64,000 bases of DNA from Candidatus Nitrosotenuis aquarius (GTDB lineage: Archaea > Thermoproteota > Nitrososphaeria > Nitrososphaerales > Nitrosopumilaceae), in NCBI RefSeq assembly GCF_002787055.1, contig NZ_CP024808.1, forward strand, positions 1,514,328-1,578,327, written 5' to 3'. Positions within the stretch are counted from its first letter, which is position 1, and the number at the start of each line of letters is the position of its first letter. The translations under genes were made by a program, and so were the position numbers. The notes below the pieces were generated by a model, which saw only the letters and a list, made by a program, of their open reading frames with translations, did not search any database and was not told where the DNA came from. Positions 37,153 to 46,443 of the stretch are shown in pieces.

Positions 37153-37909
37153 GGTATTGCTGCTTTAGCTTGGTCTTTTTCTTGCCTTTGGCCACTTGGG
37201 GCTTTTTCTTTGACTTTTCCTCTTTCTTTTCTTCCTTCTTTTCCTCGGATTTTTCTACCTTGGCCGGAGTCTTCTTTTCGACTTTCTTTTCTGTCATTTT
37301 CTGCTCTTTGACTTTTTCCATGCTTTTTTCGTCCACTTGGATTGCGTCCATCAGGATGCTCTTTCTTGAGCTTCTAGAGTCGTCCCAGGCTTCAAGTATG
37401 ATTGAGGATTTCTGTACTGGCTGTGCAAACTCGAATGTAAACTCGATTACTGTTGTAAACGAATCAATTGAGGTTGCGGTGTACTTGACGTTGGATAATA
37501 GTTTGTCAAAATCCAGCACGTCTAGCTTTTGAGTTCCATCAAAGTTTTGCATAAATGCAATTCTTGCCTTTTGGGTTTGGTCCCGCTCGCCCTTGTAGTC
37601 GGCAACTGCAAATGATGCGTATCGCAATGCCGAAGTTCCGCTATTTTCGTATACTGTCATCTTTACGGTTACTGGCTGGCCTACAATTAGCATCTGGGTT
37701 GGAATTGTTTGTGCAAATCCTGCAATGTCAAATGACTGGCCGTTGATTACCAGTCCTTTTTCTACTAGCTTTCTTCCATCGTCTAGTGAGCCTAGTGTCG
37801 GTGCCTCACAGTCGCCGTCGCACTTTGAGTTTTCTGCAAACGATTCCTGCGCGGCAACTGAGCTTACCAAGATTGCCGCAAGAAGAGCCGCAAATACTGG
37901 TTTGTTCAT
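37148..37909 (-). CDS. Exported protein with Lys/Glu-rich tail, unknown
   Basis: 253 residues from the ATG at 37909, which gives a clean signal peptide (MNKPVFAALLAAILVSSVAA). An ATG at 37924 adds five residues and sits too close to the TATA-like CTTATAG at about 37935. A Cys pair CDGDC follows soon after cleavage. The middle is beta-rich (INGQSFDIAGFAQTIPTQM then VTVKMTVYENSG), as in thaumarchaeal exported Ig-like proteins. The last 70 residues are almost all K and E with some P and A, a disordered and highly charged tail. Function unknown. Confidence 0.7.
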   Translation of the reverse strand: MNKPVFAALLAAILVSSVAAQESFAENSKCDGDCEAPTLGSLDDGRKLVEKGLVINGQSFDIAGFAQTIPTQMLIVGQPVTVKMTVYENSGTSALRYASFAVADYKGERDQTQKARIAFMQNFDGTQKLDVLDFDKLLSNVKYTATSIDSFTTVIEFTFEFAQPVQKSSIILEAWDDSRSSRKSILMDAIQVDEKSMEKVKEQKMTEKKVEKKTPAKVEKSEEKKEEKKEEKSKKKPQVAKGKKKTKLKQQYQ

Positions 37910-37970
37910 AGAGAGTATTATCATACAGTTATGCTATAAGTCTAGTTCCAAATCTGCTCTGGCTTTGAGC

Positions 37971-38771
37971 CTAGAGTTTTAGCTGTCTTGTGATCTCTGA
38001 TAGAATTTGCTTGTTTGCAGCAGCAATAAATGAGAGCCTTGTCTCATAGGAGAGATCAGAGTCTAGCGGCTTGAGTTTTGTGTCCAGTATGGTTCCGCCG
38101 GCTTCTTTTGATATGATGTATCCAGCTGCCATGTCTGTGACTCGGATTTTGTCTCGAAGGTCGATATACACATCAATTAGGCCGCGCGCAAAAAGAGCAA
38201 GCTCTAGTGCGTTTGCACCCAGGTGCCTAGAGTGATTGGAGTTCTCAAAGATTGGCTGGATTTTTTTTACTAGCTTGGGTTTTGCTCCAGAGACGTTGAT
38301 TCCGACAATTTTGTAGACTGGGATCTGCTTGTGGACTGTGATTTTTTTCTTGTTGAGGTATGCGCCTTTTCCCTTTGTTGCCCAATACATGTCACCATTG
38401 GATAGGTCAGTTACTACTCCGTCTGTGATGGAGCTGAGCTTGTCCTTTGGAGCAAATGCAAGCGAGCAGCAAAAAAATGGAATTCCGCGCACTGCGTTTG
38501 CCGAGCCATCAATTGCATCCATTATCACAAATCCTTTTGGATTTTTTGATAACTCTACACGGCCGCACTCTTCGCCTAGGACTGTACAATCAAACTTTAC
38601 TTTTTTTAGATAATTCAGAACTGTCTTTTCTGCGACAATGTCTATTTTTCTAGAAATGTCTCCGCCCTTGCCTACTCCGTGGTCTTCTGCAGCTGCCTTT
38701 GTTCCTGCTAGATCTTTTACATTTTGGTACACTAGCTTGGATGCGTTGCGCAAAACCTCGATTGGCTGCAT
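37971..38771 (-). CDS. Inositol monophosphatase-family phosphatase (IMPase/FBPase)
   Basis: A Mg-dependent sugar phosphatase. Metal-binding motifs are VLGEECG (E67/E68), MDAIDGSAN (D85, D88) and a late TDMAAGYIISKEAGG. Archaeal members often act on both inositol-1-phosphate and fructose-1,6-bisphosphate, so the substrate cannot be fixed from sequence. 266 residues. It is divergent from the 38850 gene, with which it shares a 78-base promoter region. Confidence 0.9.
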   Translation of the reverse strand: MQPIEVLRNASKLVYQNVKDLAGTKAAAEDHGVGKGGDISRKIDIVAEKTVLNYLKKVKFDCTVLGEECGRVELSKNPKGFVIMDAIDGSANAVRGIPFFCCSLAFAPKDKLSSITDGVVTDLSNGDMYWATKGKGAYLNKKKITVHKQIPVYKIVGINVSGAKPKLVKKIQPIFENSNHSRHLGANALELALFARGLIDVYIDLRDKIRVTDMAAGYIISKEAGGTILDTKLKPLDSDLSYETRLSFIAAANKQILSEITRQLKL

Positions 38772-38849
38772 AATACTTGGGAAAATTTTTCGTAATTTAA
38801 TCTAAGAAATCTTGAAAGGCTAAATAACTAGGTGGAAAGCTAATCACTG

Positions 38850-39965
38850 ATGAGCAGCAAGGACCAGTCTGTAGTGTCCAAAGAGGCACTAATGTCCACA
38901 AAATCCGGCAAGCAGATAATCAAGCAAGGGTTGTTCAAGTCAAAGGGGTTCAAGCTGTTCAACCAGTACAAGGAAGAGGCAGAATCCGAATTTCCAAAAT
39001 TTGCGCAGAGATTTGCAGATGACTTGTTGCGTGAGATAAAAAATGATGCCTCTCCGGCATCCACACAAAAGGCGTTTGCGCAAGAGGTGGGCTCTGAAGA
39101 AATAATACTGCAGGATTCGCAGATTCCTGAAATCAAATCCAAGCTTGAAAATCCAGAGATCCTCAAGGACAGGGTTTTGCGCATTTTAAATTCCAATTTT
39201 GTAAAAATGACACTGCCGGTGTTTTGCGCTCTGTATGATGCGGCAGCTGAATACACTCACACAAAATCTGCGCAAATGCGACAGGACCTAGTTGACGGAC
39301 ATATCATAGCAATTGATCTTTCAGAGCCAATGGACAGAATAGTCGACAAGGACGAGGATTTGGAATATCTGGATGACTACAAGCTCATGAATCCGTATAT
39401 TTTGAAGCTTGCCCGGGACAAAATAGCAAAAGGGGGCGAGGAAGTATTACGGGAATTCGAGGAAGGATTTCGCGATGCAAGACTAGGCCAATACATTGAC
39501 ACCAAACTCAAAAGCACGCCGACAAAAATTACCGAAGAGCAGATGAACCAATGCTACAAGAAATACCGAGCAGTAATGGGAACTGCCGGACGCAACATGG
39601 CACTATCCAAGAATCCGCTGGGCGAGATATTCTATTTGGGAATGGCACGTGCTGCAGAAGGAGTTGGATGCGGAAATGAAATCGAGGACTCGATTAAAAA
39701 CAAGTTCGTCAAGGTCCCGTCATGGCCACTATACTATTCATTGCTGACAAATGACGTCAAAAAGGGCTTTGAATATACAATGAAGAAAAGCGAGCTGTAT
39801 CTATCCGATGCAAGACTTGCACTGGAGTTGCTCCCAAAGGAATTTTCGCACACGGAATTTTTGGAGTTTTTGTTTTTGACTGTAGAGCACTACAACCAAT
39901 ACTGGTATAATCAGCTGGACAAGGCGAACCTGTGGTCGGAATTTTCCGCAAAACTTCCGCGGTGA
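38850..39965 (+). CDS. Conserved helical protein upstream of rfcL, unknown
   Basis: 371 residues, soluble and almost entirely helical, with many Lys and Glu and no recognised motif. A TATA-like CTAAATAAC about 27 bases before the ATG suggests a leaderless message. It is 6 bases ahead of the RFC large subunit and surely cotranscribed, so a role in clamp loading or replication is possible, but nothing in the sequence shows it. Confidence 0.7.
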   Translation: MSSKDQSVVSKEALMSTKSGKQIIKQGLFKSKGFKLFNQYKEEAESEFPKFAQRFADDLLREIKNDASPASTQKAFAQEVGSEEIILQDSQIPEIKSKLENPEILKDRVLRILNSNFVKMTLPVFCALYDAAAEYTHTKSAQMRQDLVDGHIIAIDLSEPMDRIVDKDEDLEYLDDYKLMNPYILKLARDKIAKGGEEVLREFEEGFRDARLGQYIDTKLKSTPTKITEEQMNQCYKKYRAVMGTAGRNMALSKNPLGEIFYLGMARAAEGVGCGNEIEDSIKNKFVKVPSWPLYYSLLTNDVKKGFEYTMKKSELYLSDARLALELLPKEFSHTEFLEFLFLTVEHYNQYWYNQLDKANLWSEFSAKLPR

Positions 39966-39971
39966 TAAGCC

Positions 39972-41132
39972 ATGATGTGGTCTGAAAAGCATAGGCCAAA
40001 GAAAATCATCGACATGGTTGGAAACGAGGAATCTCGCAAGGCCTTTGTCGAGTGGCTTACAAAATGGAAGGTAGGCGCAAAGCCAATTCTGCTTGTGGGC
40101 CCGCCAGGAATAGGAAAGACAACGCTTGCGCATTTAGCTGCCAAGGAATTTGGATATGATCTAATAGGAATGAATGCAAGCGATGTTCGCAACAAGTCCA
40201 ACATTGAGGACTTGTTATCGCCATTGCTTGGAAGCACTAGCTTGCTTGGACAGCCAATGATATTTGTCGACGAAGTGGATGGAATTCATGGCAGGTCTGA
40301 CTTTGGGGGAGTCGAAGCACTGATCAAAATTCTCAAAGAGCCAACAATTCCAATAATCCTTGCAGCAAACTCTGATGATTCTGACAAAATGAAGAACATC
40401 AAAAAAACCGCAAAGACCGTCTACTTCAAGCCGGTTCCGCCGCGGCTGCTCGGAATGTACCTGAACAAGGTCCTCAAAGAAGAGGGAGCAAAACTCTCGC
40501 CTGGAACCGTAATCAAAATAATTGTGGACTGCAAGGGAGACATCCGCTCATTATTGAACATGGCGCAGGCCCAGCTTGGCGGATTTGATGTAATGACTGA
40601 AAAATCATTTGAGGCACTGGACGTGGAAGCAGGCATCAATGCATTTTTCAAGGCAAAAACACTCCAAGAGGCTCAAAGCGTTTTGTATTCTCTGCGAATT
40701 GATCCGCGAGAAAAAATCAACGCGTTCTATTCTAGTATGGTGACTAGCAACATTCCAAACCGGGACATGGCTCGACTATTGGATGTGATATCTGAGGCAG
40801 ATGTACTGTATGGCAAAATAATGAGAACGCAGGAATGGCGCCTGCTTCGATATCTGGATAATATTTTGCTGAAATTATATTCCGAGGGCATGCCGGTGCA
40901 ATACTCGCAATACAATTTGTCGTGGCCGCTTTTGAACAAACTGAGATGGGACGGCAAGGTAATCAAATCGCTTGGTGCAAATCTTGCGCAGCGATTCCAT
41001 GTCTCCACCAGTACGATTGCGACGCATTATCTGCCGTACATTTTGTTTTGCATCAAAAACAAAAAGCTGGAACTCGAAGTCAACCCTGAATATTCCGAGG
41101 TAATCCAAAAGGAGATTGAGCTGATAAAGTGA
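39972..41132 (+). CDS. rfcL: Replication factor C large subunit
   Basis: The AAA+ clamp-loader subunit. The N-terminus MWSEKHRPKKIIDMVGNEE is typical. Walker A is GPPGIGKTTL, Walker B is IFVDEVDGI, and a sensor-2 region with GDIRSLLNMAQ follows. At 386 residues it is short for RFC-L (often 450-600) and ends in EIELIK without the C-terminal PIP-box that many archaeal RFC-L carry. A second ATG three bases in is equally possible. It overlaps the next gene by 4 bases (GTGA). Confidence 0.93.
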   Translation: MMWSEKHRPKKIIDMVGNEESRKAFVEWLTKWKVGAKPILLVGPPGIGKTTLAHLAAKEFGYDLIGMNASDVRNKSNIEDLLSPLLGSTSLLGQPMIFVDEVDGIHGRSDFGGVEALIKILKEPTIPIILAANSDDSDKMKNIKKTAKTVYFKPVPPRLLGMYLNKVLKEEGAKLSPGTVIKIIVDCKGDIRSLLNMAQAQLGGFDVMTEKSFEALDVEAGINAFFKAKTLQEAQSVLYSLRIDPREKINAFYSSMVTSNIPNRDMARLLDVISEADVLYGKIMRTQEWRLLRYLDNILLKLYSEGMPVQYSQYNLSWPLLNKLRWDGKVIKSLGANLAQRFHVSTSTIATHYLPYILFCIKNKKLELEVNPEYSEVIQKEIELIK

Positions 41133-41452
41133 GCTGGCGCAAAATCCCAATGAAGTTCCCTGGAACTTGTATCGTGTGCAACCAGAAAATCGAGGTAAGC
41201 GAGATTGGCCTGTGGGCAAAGGGGCTTGGGGTCAAGCACGAAAAATGCGCAGAAAAAGAGGTAAAGGAGCTAAAATGCATCATATGCGGAGGCCCTGCAG
41301 GATGCGCAAAGTGCGAGTTTGCGGACGACTGCGATCGAAACATGGTATCGGAATTGTGTGTGTGCAAAAAGTGCGGCGACTCGAAGGAATCGTTTTTGGA
41401 TTATCAAAATGCCGTAAAAAAGAACTATTCCCTGCTAAATCTTAAAATTTAA
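41129..41452 (+). CDS. Cysteine-rich zinc-binding protein coupled to rfcL
   Basis: 107 residues with 13 Cys, arranged as CIVC, a lone Cys, CIICGGPAGCAKC with a further Cys, and CVCKKC. Several zinc knuckles are likely. The GTG start lies inside the rfcL stop, so translation is coupled. The family is not recognised. Possible roles are nucleic-acid binding or a scaffold with the clamp loader, inferred only from context. Confidence 0.75.
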   Translation: MSWRKIPMKFPGTCIVCNQKIEVSEIGLWAKGLGVKHEKCAEKEVKELKCIICGGPAGCAKCEFADDCDRNMVSELCVCKKCGDSKESFLDYQNAVKKNYSLLNLKI

Positions 41453-41472
41453 GCGCAAAAGAGAACCATACA

Positions 41473-41778
41473 TTGACTGACACCCAGATCGAGACAAAAA
41501 AAGAAGAGATCACGTACCAGATTCCTCCGTATAATCCTCAGTACATACTGAGCCCCGAATTCAAGGGAACATCAAACTATGAGATGGGTGTGGGTGATAT
41601 GGTAAAGCAAAAGGCAGAGGAGCTGGAAAGGCTGCGAGTGGACCCAGAGGCAACCCCTGGCCAAATCAAGCAGGCAGAAGAAGACCTCAAAAAACTAGAG
41701 ACACTATACGAAAATTACAACATCGGCATGAATGTCTTTAGAACTGCCAAGGGCGGCAGGGACAAAATCCGGGAATAA
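41473..41778 (+). CDS. Small coiled-coil protein, unknown
   Basis: 101 residues, TTG start. The first 40 residues are Pro/Tyr-rich (YQIPPYNPQYILSPEF) and the rest is an E/K/L heptad helix (about 45-85). No Cys and no membrane helix. It follows the Cys-rich gene by 20 bases and may end the rfcL unit. Not recognised. Confidence 0.6.
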   Translation: MTDTQIETKKEEITYQIPPYNPQYILSPEFKGTSNYEMGVGDMVKQKAEELERLRVDPEATPGQIKQAEEDLKKLETLYENYNIGMNVFRTAKGGRDKIRE

Positions 41779-41868
41779 TTTTCGCAAAGCGCGATCAGGC
41801 ATTTTCTATACCATTACGATCTAAAATTAATATAGAGTTCAGCGCGGTCAGTTGTTGCGGGGTCTGGC

Positions 41869-43416
41869 ATGCACACTGACAAGATTGAAAAATTTCTAGA
41901 AAAGCAAAAGACAGCACTTGCAAGCGGCGGCCAGGACAAAATAAAGGCTCAGCATGAAAAGGGAAAACTCACCGCCCGAGAGAGAATCCATCTTTTGCTG
42001 GATGAAGGAAGCTTTACGGAAATTGATGCGCTAACAACTCACCATTATTACGAATATGACATGCAGAAAAAGAAATTCTTTACCGACGGTGTCGTCACTG
42101 GATATGGCACCATCAATGGCAGGCAGGTCTTTGTCTTTGCGTATGATTTTACTGTTCTTGGCGGCACACTGTCCCAGATGGGTGCCAAAAAAATTACAAA
42201 ACTAATGGACCATGCCGTGCGAACCGGCTGTCCGATTATAGGAATTGCTGACTCTGGCGGTGCAAGAATCCAGGAAGGAATATTGAGCCTTGATGGATTT
42301 GCAGATATTTTTTATCACAATGAGCTTGCATCTGGCGTTGTCCCGCAGATCACTGCAAGCATTGGGCCTTCTGCTGGCGGTGCGGTATATTCTCCTGCGA
42401 TGACTGACTTTGTCATAATGGTGGAAAAGGCAGGAACAATGTACGTGACAGGTCCCGAAGTGGTAAAGACTGTTCTTGGCGAGGAAGTATCGTTTGAGGA
42501 TCTTGGAGGCGCAATGGCACACGGAACAAAGTCTGGCGTTGCTCACTTTGTCGCAAAAAATGAATACGATTGTTTTGATAAAATCAAGACCCTGCTTTCA
42601 TACATTCCATCAAACAACACCGAAGAAGCGCCACACGTTGTAACCGACGACGATCCGAACAGAACAGATCACAACTTGATAAACAAAATTCCTGAAAACT
42701 CGCTTCAGCCATATGACATGAAGGAGATAATTCTCTCCGTTGTGGACAACAACCAGTTATTTGAGGTCCATGAGTTATTTGCGCAAAACGTAATTGTTGG
42801 ATTTGCAAGACTGAACGGCAGAACTGTGGGTATTGTGGCAAACCAGCCAATGTATCTGGCAGGAGCACTAGACATAGATTCTTCAAACAAGGCTGCGCGA
42901 TTCATTAGATACTGCGATGCGTTTAACATTCCAATTATCACGTTTGTGGACACACCTGGCTACATGCCTGGAACCAATCAGGAACACAACGGAATAATCC
43001 GTCATGGAAGCAAGCTTCTCTATGCGTACTGCGAGGCCACAGTTCCAAAAATCACACTAGTAATTGGCAAAGCATATGGCGGAGCATACATTGCCATGGG
43101 AAGCAAAAACCTTCGAACCGACATTAACTATGCGTGGCCGACTGCACAGATTGCCGTGCTTGGATCAGAGGCCGCAGTAAAAATCATGAACAAAAAAGAC
43201 CTTGACAATGCCAAAAACCCAGAGGAGCTCAAAAAACAATTAACAGCTGAATTTAACGAAAAGTTTGCAAACCCGTACGTTGCTGCATCAACAGGATCTG
43301 TGGATGCGGTAATTGACCCTGCCCAGACAAGACCAATGCTGATAAAGGCACTGGAAATGCTTGCAAACAAGCGAGACAAACAACTTCCTCGAAAACATGG
43401 AAACATAAACCTGTGA
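41869..43416 (+). CDS. Acetyl-CoA/propionyl-CoA carboxylase, carboxyltransferase (beta) subunit
   Basis: 515 residues of the PccB type with both crotonase-fold halves in one chain: GKLTARERIHLLLDEGSF at the N-terminus, then IADSGGARIQEG, SIGPSAGGAVYSPA, and later TFVDTPGYMPGT and KAYGGAYIAMGSK. In this lineage one promiscuous enzyme carboxylates acetyl-CoA and propionyl-CoA in the 3-hydroxypropionate/4-hydroxybutyrate CO2-fixation cycle. TATA (ATTAATATA) lies at about 41826-41834. It is followed by biotin carboxylase after 4 bases. Confidence 0.93.
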   Translation: MHTDKIEKFLEKQKTALASGGQDKIKAQHEKGKLTARERIHLLLDEGSFTEIDALTTHHYYEYDMQKKKFFTDGVVTGYGTINGRQVFVFAYDFTVLGGTLSQMGAKKITKLMDHAVRTGCPIIGIADSGGARIQEGILSLDGFADIFYHNELASGVVPQITASIGPSAGGAVYSPAMTDFVIMVEKAGTMYVTGPEVVKTVLGEEVSFEDLGGAMAHGTKSGVAHFVAKNEYDCFDKIKTLLSYIPSNNTEEAPHVVTDDDPNRTDHNLINKIPENSLQPYDMKEIILSVVDNNQLFEVHELFAQNVIVGFARLNGRTVGIVANQPMYLAGALDIDSSNKAARFIRYCDAFNIPIITFVDTPGYMPGTNQEHNGIIRHGSKLLYAYCEATVPKITLVIGKAYGGAYIAMGSKNLRTDINYAWPTAQIAVLGSEAAVKIMNKKDLDNAKNPEELKKQLTAEFNEKFANPYVAASTGSVDAVIDPAQTRPMLIKALEMLANKRDKQLPRKHGNINL

Positions 43417-43420
43417 TACT

Positions 43421-44914
43421 ATGATAAAAAAAGTTCTAATCGCAAACAGGGGAGAAATAGCACTGCGCGTCATTCGAACATGCAAGGCACTAGGACTCAA
43501 GACAGTTGCGGTATATTCTGATGAAGATTACAACTCACTCCATGTCAAAAAGGCGGACGAGGCATTCCATATTGGAAAAGCAGCTCCTCGAGAGAGCTAC
43601 CTGAATCAGGAAAAAATCCTTGATGCGATATTAAAGTCCGGCTCTGATGCAGTTCACCCAGGATATGGATTCTTATCAGAAAACTCTGACTTTGCACAAC
43701 TATGTGAGGACAACAAGATCAACTTCATTGGACCGTCAGCTGCATCAATGGATCTCTGCGGTGATAAGATGCGTTGCAAGGCGGCAATGTTCAAGGCAAA
43801 GGTGCCGACAGTTCCGGGCAGTCCGGACCTAGTCAAGGACGTCGAGGAGGCACTGGACATTGCAAATGAAATTGGATATCCAGTTTTGCTAAAATCAGTA
43901 TATGGTGGAGGAGGAAGAGGAATCAGACTGGTCCACAACGACAAGGAACTCAGGGAAGCATACGAGACAGTAACGGGAGAATCAATTGCGGCATTTGGAA
44001 AATCTGCAATTCTAGTTGAGAAATTCCTAGAAAAAATCAGGCACATTGAATATCAGATGGCGCGAGACAAGCACGGAAACGCAGTACACATCTTTGAGAG
44101 AGAGTGCTCAATTCAGCGACGCAACCAAAAACTAATCGAGCAGACACCATCACCAGTAGTTGATCAAAAGACCCGAGACAGAGTAGGCGAGCTTGTGGTA
44201 AAAGCAGCAGAGGCAGTAGATTACACAAACCTTGGCACTGCCGAATTCCTCCGAGCAGACAATGGCGATTTCTATTTCATTGAAATAAACGCAAGGCTCC
44301 AAGTAGAGCACCCAATCACGGAGCTGGTCTCTGGCTTGGACTTGGTAAAGCTGCAACTAGACATTGCAAACGGCGAGCCGTTGCCGTTTAAGCAAAAAGA
44401 CCTGCACATGAATGGCTATGCGATTGAATGCAGAATCAACGCAGAGGACACATTCTTGGACTTTGCGCCATCGACGGGCCCAATTCCTGATGTTACCATA
44501 CCGTCTGGTCCTGGCGTTAGATGTGACACATATCTGTATCCGGGATGCACAGTTTCTCCGTTCTATGATTCACTGATGGCAAAACTCATCACGTGGGGCC
44601 AAACATTTGAGGAATCACGAGTTCGAATGATAAACGCACTAAACGACTTTTACATCCAGGGAGTAGAGACATCCATACCGCTATACAAGACCATACTAAA
44701 AACAGAGGAATACAAAAAGGGAAATCTTTCCACTGACTTTTTGAAGCGATATGGAATAATCGACAGACTAGTACAAGACATCAAAGAAGGCCAAAAGCAA
44801 AAGCAAGACGCCGCAATTGCGGGAGCCATTATGCACTCTGAATTCTTTAGAAGTAAAGTAAAATCATCGAATGCTCCAAGCCCACGCTGGAAGAGCCACA
44901 TGGATGGAAGATAA
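43421..44914 (+). CDS. accC: Acyl-CoA carboxylase, biotin carboxylase subunit
   Basis: An ATP-grasp enzyme that carboxylates biotin. It starts KKVLIANRGEIALRVIR. The Gly-rich ATP loop is YGGGGRGIR, EKFLEKIRHIEYQM and ERECSIQRRNQKLIEQTPSP follow, and the active site has FIEINARLQVEHP. 497 residues, with a somewhat longer C-terminus than bacterial AccC. It is separated from BCCP by 2 bases, consistent with a stoichiometric complex for the CO2-fixation cycle. Confidence 0.95.
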   Translation: MIKKVLIANRGEIALRVIRTCKALGLKTVAVYSDEDYNSLHVKKADEAFHIGKAAPRESYLNQEKILDAILKSGSDAVHPGYGFLSENSDFAQLCEDNKINFIGPSAASMDLCGDKMRCKAAMFKAKVPTVPGSPDLVKDVEEALDIANEIGYPVLLKSVYGGGGRGIRLVHNDKELREAYETVTGESIAAFGKSAILVEKFLEKIRHIEYQMARDKHGNAVHIFERECSIQRRNQKLIEQTPSPVVDQKTRDRVGELVVKAAEAVDYTNLGTAEFLRADNGDFYFIEINARLQVEHPITELVSGLDLVKLQLDIANGEPLPFKQKDLHMNGYAIECRINAEDTFLDFAPSTGPIPDVTIPSGPGVRCDTYLYPGCTVSPFYDSLMAKLITWGQTFEESRVRMINALNDFYIQGVETSIPLYKTILKTEEYKKGNLSTDFLKRYGIIDRLVQDIKEGQKQKQDAAIAGAIMHSEFFRSKVKSSNAPSPRWKSHMDGR

Positions 44915-44916
44915 TC

Positions 44917-45429
44917 ATGGAATACAAAATAGCGGACATTGAGGCGGCATTTGAGGGCCAAATCCTGCAAAAGACAGGCGAATCTGATTACACCATCAAA
45001 ATAAACGACAAGCAGCACACACTAAAAATTCTAAAAATGAACACGAGAGGAATAGAATTTGTCCTCGATTCCCACGTCCACACTGTCAAGTATCTGGACG
45101 CCGGAACTGCACACATGAAGATGGTGGTGGATGGTACTCCATTTGCGGTAAACATGCATCACTCTCTAAACGAGATTGTCTACAAGAACTCTGGCGGGGG
45201 AGACTCGGGCGACGCACAGACGGCACTGCACAGCCAAATTCCGGGCAAAGTAGTCTCTGTTAATGTAAGCGAGGGCGACAGCGTCAAAAAGGGAGACGTC
45301 GTCTGCGTTTTGGAATCAATGAAGATGCAGGTATCCATAAAATCGCACAAGGACGGCACCATCAAGAAAATCAAGGTAAAGCCCGCTGCATCTGTTGCAA
45401 AAAACGATATCCTGGCAGAAATAGAATAA
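44917..45429 (+). CDS. accB: Acyl-CoA carboxylase, biotin carboxyl carrier protein
   Basis: 170 residues. The C-terminal biotinyl domain (about 100-170) carries the biotin lysine K136 in VLESMKMQVS. The N-terminal 90 residues form a BT-like beta domain, joined by a Gly/Ser/Asp linker (NSGGGDSGDA). It is the third gene of the carboxylase operon. A biotin ligase must be encoded elsewhere. Confidence 0.94.
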   Translation: MEYKIADIEAAFEGQILQKTGESDYTIKINDKQHTLKILKMNTRGIEFVLDSHVHTVKYLDAGTAHMKMVVDGTPFAVNMHHSLNEIVYKNSGGGDSGDAQTALHSQIPGKVVSVNVSEGDSVKKGDVVCVLESMKMQVSIKSHKDGTIKKIKVKPAASVAKNDILAEIE

Positions 45430-45439
45430 AAGAAAAAAT

Positions 45440-45910
45440 TTACTTTCCTTTCTTGAGGAAATCAATTATCTCTTGGTAGTTTGGCTCCACCAGTGGATTA
45501 TCAGAGACCCACTTGTATGATACCGTGCCGTTCTCATCCACTACGAAGATAGAGCGCTTTGCCGCATCGTATCCCTTTACGTGTAGTAGGTCTGGCATTA
45601 GTATGTCATAGTCCCGAATTGTCTTTGACTTGTAGTCTCCAAGTATTGGATAGTTGAAATGGAATTTTTCTGCAAACGCCTTGTTTGCAAACGGGCCGTC
45701 ATTTGAGATTCCAATTACTTGGGCGCCAAGCGCAGAGATCTCGCCCCACCTGTCCCGGAATGTACACATTTCATTGGTGCATACGGGGGAGCTTGCGGCA
45801 ACAAAAAATGACAGAACCACTTTTTTGCCCTTAAACTCGGAGAGCTTTCTCATTTTTAGATCGGTGTCTACCAGCTCAAACTCTGGAGCCTTTTCGCCGA
45901 CATTTACCAT
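45440..45910 (-). CDS. Peroxiredoxin, BCP/PrxQ type
   Basis: A thiol peroxidase. The peroxidatic C44 lies in SSPVCTNEMCTF, where the usual Pro-Gly is Pro-Val, and C49 five residues on is the PrxQ-type resolving Cys. RDYDILMP and KRSIFVVDENG are typical. The ATG at 45910 was chosen because a GATATAT box lies about 25 bases upstream on the minus strand; a longer frame to 45949 lacks family support. It is convergent with accB, with a 10-base gap. Confidence 0.9.
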   Translation of the reverse strand: MVNVGEKAPEFELVDTDLKMRKLSEFKGKKVVLSFFVAASSPVCTNEMCTFRDRWGEISALGAQVIGISNDGPFANKAFAEKFHFNYPILGDYKSKTIRDYDILMPDLLHVKGYDAAKRSIFVVDENGTVSYKWVSDNPLVEPNYQEIIDFLKKGK

Positions 45911-45990
45911 AAATAAAAAATTCCAAATGCGATATATCAATGATGTCAAGATTAATTTCTGATCGCAAAAATTCGTTCAATTTTTTACAT

Positions 45991-46001
45991 AGCTTTTTAT
46001 A
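45991..46001 (+). promoter_or_regulatory. TATA box of the complex I operon
   Basis: CTTTTTATATT, centred about 30 bases before the TTG start of nuoA, in the divergent gap with the peroxiredoxin gene. Confidence 0.6.
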
Positions 46002-46025
46002 TTATCAACCGGGTGTCAAGCTGAT

Positions 46026-46400
46026 TTGGTTGGGGAATATGCGGCTAGCTATAGTCATGTTCTTCTGATGTTTGGCTTTGCCATCATGGCTGTAGGTCCT
46101 GCACTTTTGATATCGCGTATGATTTCGCCTAGACGACTCAGCAATCCAGTCAAGTTCCTCCCAATGGAAGCAGGCCAAGTCCCCAAGGGAGAGGGAAGAA
46201 CCCACTTTATGATGCAGTATTACGCCTACGTTCTGATGTTTGTAGTATTTGATGTGATGGCAATATTCCTGTATGCGTGGGGCAGCTCGCTTTTGAATCT
46301 GCCCAAGACTGCGACTTTGCCAATAATTGCATTTTTGGGAATAATGTTTGCAGCAATGGCTTTTGCTTTGTACCAATCAAAGAGGAGAAACATTTGGTAA
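46026..46400 (+). CDS. nuoA: Complex I subunit A
   Basis: 124 residues with three transmembrane helices. The loop KFLPMEAGQVPKGEGRTHFMMQYYAYVLMF carries the conserved acidic residue and aromatic motif of NuoA (quoted here as KFLPMEAGQVP plus HFMMQYY). It starts with TTG (MVGEYAASY). First gene of an 11-gene run in the same direction. A CTTAATATTA box at about 46404-46413 may add a second promoter before nuoB. Confidence 0.88.
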   Translation: MVGEYAASYSHVLLMFGFAIMAVGPALLISRMISPRRLSNPVKFLPMEAGQVPKGEGRTHFMMQYYAYVLMFVVFDVMAIFLYAWGSSLLNLPKTATLPIIAFLGIMFAAMAFALYQSKRRNIW

Positions 46401-46443
46401 GTCTTAATATTACTTTGACGCAAAAATCAGCTGAGGGATCAAA

